DNA from: Metallyticus violacea
Taxonomy: Eukaryota; Arthropoda; Insecta; Mantodea; Metallyticidae
Length of the DNA: 64,000 nt
Direction of reading: 5' to 3'
Assembly: GCA_030762175.1 (NCBI GenBank)
Contig: CM060840.1
Location: forward strand, 44,606,001 to 44,670,000
In this document: positions 55,552 through 64,000 of the stretch, piece by piece
How positions within the stretch are numbered: the stretch's first letter is position 1
Layout of the letters: each line of letters opens with the position of its first letter
The notes under the pieces: model-generated
What the model saw: the letters and a program-made list of their open reading frames with translations, nothing else
What the model was told of the DNA's origin: nothing
The model's database searches: none
Made by a program: the position numbers and the translations under genes

Positions 55552-57611
55552 CATTGTTTTATAACATCCTAGCACAATTCTAGTTCATGTTAACAACTTG
55601 TGTCGTATATTTATTTTGTTCCGTTGTTATTCATTATGAAAAGTAATTTTTCAGTGCTCCTTGTATCTTGGTAGAATATTTTTGTCATATTTCCTCTGAG
55701 CGTTCTTTATAAGAATTTAATACTTGTATATTTTATTTTCATTATTAACATTACTATTGTTGCTATTACCGTAATATTCCAATTTCATTCCTGTTTGCGT
55801 TGCTGTCCCTGATAGAGTTAGAAAAGAAAAAACATATGCCGCTTGCTCTATTTAGAATTCCTATCACATCATTTTCACTCTCCGGTATCCCCCTTTTTTA
55901 TTTTTGGCCACTGAAAGATGACGGGTTCTTCCCTATAATGACTCACGTACTCGCAATCAGTTACGCCCATCCCCTTTGCTGTATATATGTATATTTATAT
56001 ATACATACACACGTACATGTACTTTTTCCTTTTTCAGTTTTCGGTCGGTTATAACAGCGAGGTCATTGCCTCTGGTGAACTTTAGAAAAAGGCTATTCAA
56101 AGCGTTGAATCAACACGATTCATATACAGGCCACAATAAAACTCGATGTGCATTTTTGTACATGCTGTTTCAGAAATAAGATGCTCTAACAGTACTTTTA
56201 TACTGAGATTATCTAAAAATGATAAAATTTTAAAGCAAAACTAAACAATAAATGGTACTAAAACGCCCCGTTTGGTATTCTTATATAAATATTCGCAATT
56301 TTTGTGGAAATCTTGCATAGACTTTGGAAAGTTTGTTATAAGCTGCAGCATATTTGAAACAAACTTATATTATCCAGAGAGACAGCAAGGTTTTCATGCC
56401 TTCAGTTCCTGCGCAACAATCCACGCCAGAAGGTGTAGTACGCGCATGATGGTGCACCAGCCCATTCTAGAGCAGCAATTGATATGTAACTGAAAGGTGT
56501 AAACACGATGGAGACGAAGGGAAAATGTAAGAATACGAGTTACACTTACTGTCAACATCGTAGAAAGACTGTAACCGAAAATGTCTTTCAGTTCCTAATA
56601 AAAACATGCAGCGTTATGAAAGTGTTTTTAATTCCATATGAAAGGACTTAGGAACTACGCGCTGATTCATGAGCCAGGAAGCATTCAAATTTATTAGTTG
56701 ATATAAAGTTATATAAAATAAAATATTAGCAGTTCATGAACTGTTTGTAAATTGTCGTTTTTGTTCAAGAAAACATTTCGAAAGTCTATTATATTTTTTA
56801 ACTAAAATGTAAATATTTTGTTAAGTAGAATCTTTTGTCTTTTAAATACGTACTCGAAATTCAAAATTGGAGAGCAACAAGATAAAATCATAGCCCCCAG
56901 ATTAGAAATGCTTGACAAGGGAGGAGTAGCAGTATGTTATGCAACATTTTGGAACGGTAGGAGTGTACATCGCTTTTGCTCTCACAGAGGAACAATTTGG
57001 CAAGTGCCACATTGCACATAAATAATTAGAACGAGGATGTGAATACATAAATAAAATTATAATAATGACAACATTGTTTGGTGCTGTGCGTTCTAAACTA
57101 GAGCGCGCAATATAATATGGAAAGCGAATAATAAACTGCAATAAGTGGAGGTATAAGAACTTGGACTTAAGAACTAATATGCGAGGAAATGATCAAAATC
57201 GAATGTCTATATAATTTAAAGGGAACCAAACAATTTTAAGGGCACAGAAAAAATGGAAAGTGTCATGGATAAAACGTTTTTCACACTTCCTCTGATATTT
57301 ATACGGGGTGTTTCTACTCAAACTTCTTGGGATAATAGAAGAGACTAAAACAAAAGTAGTTGTTAATAGCAATAGACTTGAAACTTAATATTCAAATTTC
57401 GAATGAAAAATATTGAAAACGTATTAACAGTAAAAAAAAATTACAGTTCTCGTTCATTTGTTATGACAATCGTTGTTGCAAACTATAAATGTGGTAATCC
57501 GTTAAGCATATCATGACATAACGTCAGCATTTACCGCAGTTCCTGGAAAATACACTACTTGCATTGCTCGAGGTCATTTCCCTCGACATTCTGTTGCTTG
57601 TTTATTGTATT
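55552..57611. other. Intergenic DNA, no gene seen
   Basis: Frames at 55800-56179 and 56818-57141 have no recognised motif. GGGGTGTTTCTACTC near 57305 is the kind of word seen at foldback ends (compare GGGTGTTCC at 11071), but no partner was found. Confidence 0.45.
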
Positions 57612-57904
57612 ATTATTTGATTATTTACGGACGCTCTTTAACATCTCGGGTCATCAGCGTCCCATTCTATTCAGGGAGTGACACGGCTGACAAATTTTGC
57701 TCAGAGGCCTCTCTTTCAAACTTGAGGTTCTTTATCGTGCCGTAAATGTACGATACGGGACCCGCGGCTTTACTTCCCTTCCGAAGGAAGCCATACTTAG
57801 GATTTTTACCCCCGAAAAAAATCCATCGATTCTGGCCGGGTTTGAACGCTCGATCTTGGGTTTAGGAAGCAAGTCAAGCATGGTTACCACTACACCACCG
57901 GGAC
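57612..57904 (-). mobile_element. SINE-A copy, full length, minus strand
   Basis: On the minus strand the head GTCCCGGTGGTGTAGTGGTA is at the right end, box B is changed to GCGTTCAAACCCGG, and the body runs to CGCTGATGACCCGAG with a T/A-rich tail at 57600-57625 (seen as ATTATTATTTG). No convincing TSD. Confidence 0.9.
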
Positions 57905-59519
57905 TTGTGGTATCAACACGACGGTGTACATCTTCATTCTTCCACTGCAGTTCCACAACATTCGAAGCACATATTGAGGGAGCAATAGATTAGCCATGGT
58001 GAGCCAATTGCTTAGCCTACTCGTTCTTCCGATTTCATTTCACTTTATTTCTATTTGCTTTTTTTGTTGTTGTTGTTGTATTTGTTTATTTTTTGTTGGG
58101 AAATTGTCGCTGAACGTATAAAATAGCCAGGTAATTGAAGAGTGTGTATTGAAGCAAGAGTCTGCACATTTGAACCGCGTTTGCAATTGAACAATTGGGC
58201 AATGAAATATAATTAATTTTATTCTCAATCAAATCTAAAACCTTTTTCTTATCCTTCACAGTCCTTAGACATATAATCAATTAAAAAATACTTTGCACTC
58301 GTCTATTATTCTTAGAATTTTGAGTATTGAATTTAGAAACATCTGGTATTTAACAGCAAAGGCATGTGGAGAGATATTGCCCAGTTTTCAAACGAAATGC
58401 AATAACATATAAGTTCAAAGTCTAAATAGGAATGCTAAATTTTTAACTTTTTAAGAATCTACAACCTGGAATTTTTTCCAAAATGTAGGATAGGATCTGC
58501 TGCAGGCCTCATCTTCCTCTATCGTTGCTTGCAACATCAATAACAGAAGGCAGCACTGCCAGAGCACGTAGTCAGCATACAATCCCCCACAGGCCGTTAG
58601 TATGCGGCCTTCTTCAGTAATTATGAACAGTTACAAGGTGATAATGGGAATGGGAACGAGGGTGAAGGGTGGAGATGGAGTAATGCTGAATGAAATTGCA
58701 GGGTAACCGCAGCATCCGCGGAAAGTAAGAACTATGTAGTCTTATCTTTAATTTGCCCGAGTCTGTATCATAGACTACTTGAATTTACCGAGTTATTTTT
58801 TTGCCTGAGCCCGCAGCTCAACGCAAGCCGCATGTGACCAAGGTCGCGCCCGTCACAAATTTCTAACATATTCCAATGAAATTTGCATTCACTCGCAACA
58901 GCTCTGGGCAGATTACTGGGCTTAATTTACAAAGATGTTCACCCTCGCCGGAGGCACCATGAATCTGGTGTTACGGATATTTATAAAGCCATCCATAGCC
59001 CAGATCTCGTCGTCAGAGAAATTTTGTTTCATTTTAAATTCGTCTCACTTCTGAAATTTGTCCAAATTGTGCTGCTGTATATTAAACCATTCCTCTTCAC
59101 ACGTGGAAGCCTTTCAACTTTTCGGACACAAGATATCGTTTTTTTTTATTATATATTAACTATTAACCTACAATACACATAGCTGATCGAGAGTGGTGAC
59201 AGTTTTGGTATGCATTGAGGTGGAGGAAAACAATTTATGAAAGGTTATGCCTTGATCTGAGGAGATCACTTTGAAATTGCACATAAAACATCTTTTTAAG
59301 ATCATGTTAGAATAAGTCGAGCTATGACATTTCATGCTTCCTAAATTTCTTTTTTAAATAAGAAATACGCTTTCCTTTATGGCTATTGGACATTGAATTA
59401 CACGAATAAATTTACAAACATTGGTTTTTGGAAAAGAAAGTCGGAAGCTGCAACAAGTTTCAAACCAAACAGACTGTAAGAACAAAAAATTAAATTGACA
59501 ACTTATATTTGATATTAAC
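57905..59519. other. Intergenic DNA, no gene seen
   Basis: GC-richer patches at 58490-58620 and 58800-59010 remain unassigned. A (TTG)n run lies at 58062-58080. The 99-aa frame at 58883-59182 has no recognised motif. Confidence 0.45.
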
Positions 59520-59985
59520 CCGTTTGGGAATTGTATTGTATTGTTAGGATCAGAAGAGATTGCTTATCGCTTCAGCCTTGCTCAAAAGCCGGCCGTTTGT
59601 GCCCACGCCTCCTTGAGGGAGTGATGGGGTGAGGGGGATATCGGACAATTAGAAGGAAGTGAGGTACTGACATAGACGGGGTCACTAGAACACCTCGACG
59701 CCGCCGGATCCTCGCTCCCTTTTCAAGCAGTCCAAGCGTTTCAGAAGGGCCGCTTTCATCTCGGACGCAAGCCACCGTCACACCGCGCCATGGAACTTTC
59801 CACTCTGTAACAAAACCAACGGAATGAAATGGGAAAGCGGACATTTCATGTAAAAGATATATCCCTCCCAACATTTGCGAAGAAAACAGAGAAAACCACG
59901 ATAAAACCCAAGATCAGAATGGGTGGCTGACCTCCCGATTCCCTAGATCTAAGCGTTACTGCTTACCCCTTTCGGCCATTTTGGT
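59520..59985 (-). mobile_element. SINE-D copy, longest of the family, minus strand
   Basis: The right end, read on the minus strand, has GGCCGAAAGGGGTAAGCAGT and GGGAATCGGGAGGTCAGCC, a worn tRNA-like head. It is followed by GGTTTTCTCTGTTTTC, CATGAAATGTCCGC, GAGTGGAAAGTTCCATGGCG, ACGGTGGCTTGCGTCC, GGACTGCTTGAAAAGGG, CACCCCATCACTCCC, GGCGTGGGCACAAACGG, CTTTTGAGCAAGGCTGAAG and GATCCTAACAATACAATAC. At ~465 bp it is longer than SINE-A and B. The 100-aa minus-strand frame (59572-59874) is SINE sequence. The 5' head is the least certain part. Confidence 0.75.
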
Positions 59986-61734
59986 CGTAAGATATCGTTT
60001 TTCTGTTAGTTTTTACAGCGGGGGTTTTCTACCCAAATCAGAGGTATATATAAGATTTTTTAAGTTTAACTAACATGTTTCTCTTTTCTCCAATTACAGA
60101 ACTTGTCATATTCGTTTTCTTACATACTTTTCGATTTTTGAGAAATTAACAAACCCTCAGCTTCCATTATAGTTTCTTGTGAAATCATATCCATGTTTTC
60201 AATATGAAACATTGCGAAATTTAGCATCCATTTCCATTTGAATTAAAAAAAAAACAACAACAACATCGTCATAGAAACGAGTACTCAGAAACCATACAGG
60301 TAATATGTCATATGTCATATGTACTACGTAATAACATCACATTTTGCAAAATTTTAATACTTTTAAAAATATTTCAATGCTTGCATAAAATGTTGTACGC
60401 AACACACGTATAATTTTCATTCTGAACAGTCGTGAAAATTAGCGCGTTTACAACTATCAAGATTATACACAAGTTACATAAATAACTATTCTTTTAAATC
60501 TTGATCACATTCGTACTTTGGTGTATGATATAAAATGTAGATTTTCAAATTTCAGTTTCTCCATTTTTAGTTACAATACATGTAATAGGAATTTATTCTC
60601 CAAGAAACGCAAATATTTTCTACTTCTGCTTTGTTTTTTTTTTTTTTTTTTTTTCCCTATAATATAATGTTAGTTTTTTCAAATGTAATTTAATCGCTAT
60701 TCTCTGTAAACGTGATTTTGCTAATATAATATCACATCTGCAAATAAAAGAGGCATTATATAATTTGGTTTATTTAAATTATCGTTTCTTCCACAATTTA
60801 AAACGCGATCCATACAAATAAAATAAAATTAGAGTTTATATAACTTCATATAATCCACAAATGTTCGCCGAGTTCTTATAACATTAGCTTTGTATGTAGG
60901 GACTTCTCTACATTTATTCGTTTACTTAGTATGCTGAGCTAAATGAAAAAAAAAGTAAATAAAACTTATTTGTAAACCAAAAAATTGAGTAACTGCCATT
61001 TAGTTGCAAAAACACACAATTGTGAAACTGATACTAGAATTTAAGTTTAAAATGTTTGAAAAGATGGGAGAATTTTTCTCGTATTTCAGAATCTGTTATT
61101 TGAAGAATGGCGTTCTATTAGTATAAAATGTCCACTGAAGGAGATAGCAATATGGTTGCTTGTGGTGATGGAATCAAATGTTCTGCACTCGAGCACATGA
61201 TCTTGAATCCAGTTGGGGGACGGCTTATCAATTTAAATTACGCCATAGCTGCCGTGACAGCGGCTACCTTGGAATCCTATATTTGGCTTGAGGAATGCAA
61301 ATAAGACACCTTTATCTGTACATCATGCGTCTCCTTAAGCGTGCTTCGACTGAAATACGAGAACACGGCAACCTTGAGCATTGCTGGAAAGTCAGGCTAG
61401 ACAAGAACAATCTCAAGTCACGAACGGGACTCAAACCATGGTCTTTCGCATTCCATGGGGTAGGGCTGGCTCGAATCCAAGTCATCGGTGTCTTTTATTT
61501 TCTTGTTTAACCTGACTTCACATCTATAGACTACTATACACGGTGTGTATAAAAGAGCATTTTCCAGAGAGATCCAGCATAGGTGTAATTTATTAACTTG
61601 TTTCAATTCTCAGTACTCCAAGTACTAAGGGCTAGTAGAGCAATAAACTTCATAGAATTTCTGGGTATATGGATGTGAACTCTATGGGTAGAGTCGAGTT
61701 CCGCAGTCATTAGCGAGGTTTCATTAGTAAGGTT
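59986..61734. other. AT-rich intergenic DNA, no gene supported
   Basis: It contains a T-run at 60636-60655 and a short repeat GTCATATGTCATATGTAC at 60306-60323. A GC-richer patch at 61190-61500 includes CGAACGGGACTCAAACC, which on the minus strand resembles box B of a tRNA-derived repeat; no other SINE part was recognised. Confidence 0.45.
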
Positions 61735-62675
61735 CAGTGGCGGCTCGTGGTACACACGCTACATGGCATACAAATGGTGTGGGGGTAGGTCTCTTTTATC
61801 AAGACTTTACTTGATACTTAGACTCCTCCCCGACAAATTCTCATAGCTGTAGCGCCATTATAAGTTTGTGCTATAAACTTCTGGTTTATATGGCACTCTT
61901 CTAATTCAGCTGTTAAAGTACGTCTCAAGCCTTCTGCAGTAAATTCAATCAATCCACGTGAATTTTATGAATCTTTCAATGGTTTAACCCCACTGGTATA
62001 TCGTAATATCATAACAAATTGTGACATGCATGAAATATATGTCGTTTCGTCGCCCTGTGCAGAAACGAAATTGGTCCTATTTATTTTTTCAATAAAACGT
62101 CCTCATTATTCATCGCCAAGAAACAGATACGCTTTTTTGTAACTTAACGTGAAGGTCAACTTTTCACTGACAAACAGTGAAGCAGCCGCCCAATTTGAAA
62201 CAAAGTGCGAAAACAATCCTTCTTAGTCAGTTATGCATACTTTCAGTAACCTGTCAACATCTGGTGCCTAAGAAAAAGAGAACACCGAGCACTGCCCATG
62301 GGCCGTCTTCCTGCTGGCCCAAGAGAACGCAGAAATAAGCAGGAGTAAGGCTAACATATCTTGGAGGAAGACAAATAAATCCTTGTAGCTATTTGCTGTA
62401 CCATGAAGGTATAAGTTTAAAGCGTAAATTTTTCCAGGCTGGCCCATGAGCTTCCCTCGCTAACGGAGGACCCGCATGCTACTGCTATTACAGTAGAGAG
62501 GAAATGCGGTTATTGTTTAGGATACAATTAAGAATTATCGGTTATACACCGCTGTTTTCATGCATTTTTTTATTTTTAAAGTTGACCAGGAGAAGAGAAA
62601 ATGGTAAATAATTCTTGCGTTTTCTTTGGGAAGGGGAGCCGAGCCCACCTGGTCCTTATTGACGGGCAGATCCTC
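61735..62675 (-). mobile_element. hAT transposon relic (ZMYM1-like), right copy, minus strand
   Basis: The left end is CAGTGGCGGCTCGTGG, the terminus found inverted at 3441-3455. On the minus strand the order of words matches the 2340 copy: CCCAAAGAAAACGC, CATGCGGGTCCTCCGTTAGC (62460-62480 on the plus strand), CTTCCTCCAAGATA, TTCTGCGTTCTCTTGGGCC, CGCACTTTGTTTCAAATTGG, CAGTGAAAAGTTGACC, GGACGTTTTATTGA, ATTCATAAAATTCACG. The 5' terminus is worn (GAGGATCTGCCCG in place of CAGGGGCGGTCCG) and no TSD could be matched. The left copy has ~175 more bases in its middle. The minus-strand 80-aa frame at 62576-62818 is only partly inside and not a gene. Confidence 0.75.
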
Positions 62676-64000
62676 AGGACCCCATGCGCACATTTTCTCT
62701 GCCACCCCATCTCATAATACAGAGTTCCACAGAATTTTATTCCTCCCGACTTTAGTAACAGCTTAGCACAATATATTGAACTAATCGTTAAGTTAAACAT
62801 TTTGCAAATTTTCCTCACACTTTACCCAGACTTAGGACTGCTTAGCGGTTAGTAAGTTGCACAAAACTTTTTTGTAATTAAGTTTAGTACATTTATTTTT
62901 TTTAAATTGTTTTCTCTTAATATTTTAGTTGTATTTAAAAATCAACTTAATATTATATAGCAAAAGAATATATGTACTAGAATTTTATTCATGAATGGAA
63001 AGTAGATGTGAATAAAATTTGTTTACTATCAATATTTTTTCCACTACTAGTACAAAAGTAATACTTAATTTTAACTAAATATTACTTACACTTGCCATTG
63101 CTTAAATCAGAGCCTACTGTTGTCGAAGGTAATAATGTTACACATTATACATATACAGAAATAGATAACGAAATATTTTAGAATTCTTTGTGAATTATTG
63201 AGCCTGCTAATGAAATCATCCAAAGAAAATTATATATTTAAACCGGAATATTTTTTTAGTGATGCTAGAGTTGCTCTCTCTTTACTAGTTTCGAACAAAC
63301 CTGGTTTGTTATAGAGGGTTGCATCACCTGAATAACCTTTGAAGCATGTGGTTCAGTGACATGAAACTCGTGTGTAGGGAGAGCCACATACTGAGAACTC
63401 AAAAATTATATTACCGATTTCTTTACTTCCGAGTTAACCGGAAATAACTCCAACTTGCTTATATAAAATGAAAATTTTGATTAATGTTCTTGAGAGCGTT
63501 TCAAAAAGTTCCCACACTAGATTCTACTGTAAATATTTATTGTTGCTAAATCAAGAAAACAAAGTGTAGCGAATAAAAAATGCTCCTTTCTTAACAAAAA
63601 CAATCACAAAACAATTCAATAATCACTAGATTTTCACTGCTGTCCCTTCTTCCAAACATATGGACATCAGGTGACCTACAAAAGCAAAAGGAATGGAGTT
63701 GGTCTGTACATGCCTTAGAATTACTCTGTAGAACTATTTTAATTCCACATATCTCTCTCTCCAGAATATTACCAAATACATTTATTATCTCTCATTTATG
63801 ATGAATGTAATTATATAAAATTTACTTAATCGCTGTAAAGTTCATTGAGCTATTTTACAACTACTAAATCTAGTATATAAATGGCAGTGTATAGGGTAAT
63901 GCAAAATTCAAATGTTCAAATATACTTTTTCTTTTTTTTATAATATTTACTGGCCATAATAGCTTTCCATTATTTTAATCAACACTATCCATACAGACAG
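62676..64000. other. AT-rich intergenic DNA, no gene seen
   Basis: No repeat family, RNA gene or plausible coding frame recognised up to the window end. Confidence 0.5.

Noticed and set aside
57305..57330. Start of another foldback element (GGGGTGTTTC)
   Set aside because: No inverted counterpart was found in the following kilobase.

Overview
This window looks like non-coding nuclear DNA from an animal, most likely an arthropod and probably an insect with a large, repeat-rich genome. The evidence is a eukaryotic tRNA-Leu gene, many tRNA-derived SINEs, decayed mariner/Tc1, hAT and LINE copies, scattered CCTAA/TTAGG-like words, microsatellites and strongly AT-rich intergenic DNA. I cannot name the species. 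All calls come from reading by eye; no alignment or database search was run. SINE-A to SINE-E are my own labels.

The only convincingly intact gene is a tRNA-Leu(AAG) at 40813-40894. I find no host protein-coding gene. The longest reading frames (up to 140 aa) are either chance frames in AT-rich DNA or pieces of dead transposases.

Layout. 1-3.5 kb: a possible non-coding exon, a short hAT-like element (666-1067) and a longer internally deleted hAT copy (2340-3455) related to ZMYM1-type transposases. 6.5-15.4 kb: SINE-A, B and C copies and a ~717-bp foldback element (11066-11782). 16.6-21.4 kb: two minus-strand mariner relics, the second split by a SINE-A, and the C-terminal end of a LINE. 22.4-23.1 kb: an old tandem array with ~135-bp units. 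26.6-27.2 kb: one SINE-A nested in another, both with target-site duplications (TSDs). 30.8-34.1 kb: a (TA)n-centred palindrome, LTR-like sequence, a SINE-B, a plus-strand mariner relic, a SINE-D and a compound SINE-A/SINE-B. 36-47.5 kb: more SINEs, a tandem duplication, the tRNA gene, two tRNA-like relics, a mariner relic and a small hairpin element. 50.2-54.2 kb: a DDE transposase relic, a Tc1-like relic carrying two SINEs, and a LINE reverse-transcriptase relic. 55.2-55.6 kb: a second foldback element. 57-62.7 kb: SINE-A, SINE-D and a second, opposite-oriented copy of the hAT element found at 2.3 kb.

The genes do not form a pathway. The window is a layered record of transposition. Old mariner, Tc1, hAT and LINE copies carry frameshifts, stops and internal deletions, and SINEs have inserted into several of them. 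Seven SINE insertions have recognisable TSDs of about 9-14 bp (51603/51906, 31870/32169, 46022/46328, 13901/14200, 26586/27185, 26838/27124, 20678/20959), and one more (51997/52283) is plausible.
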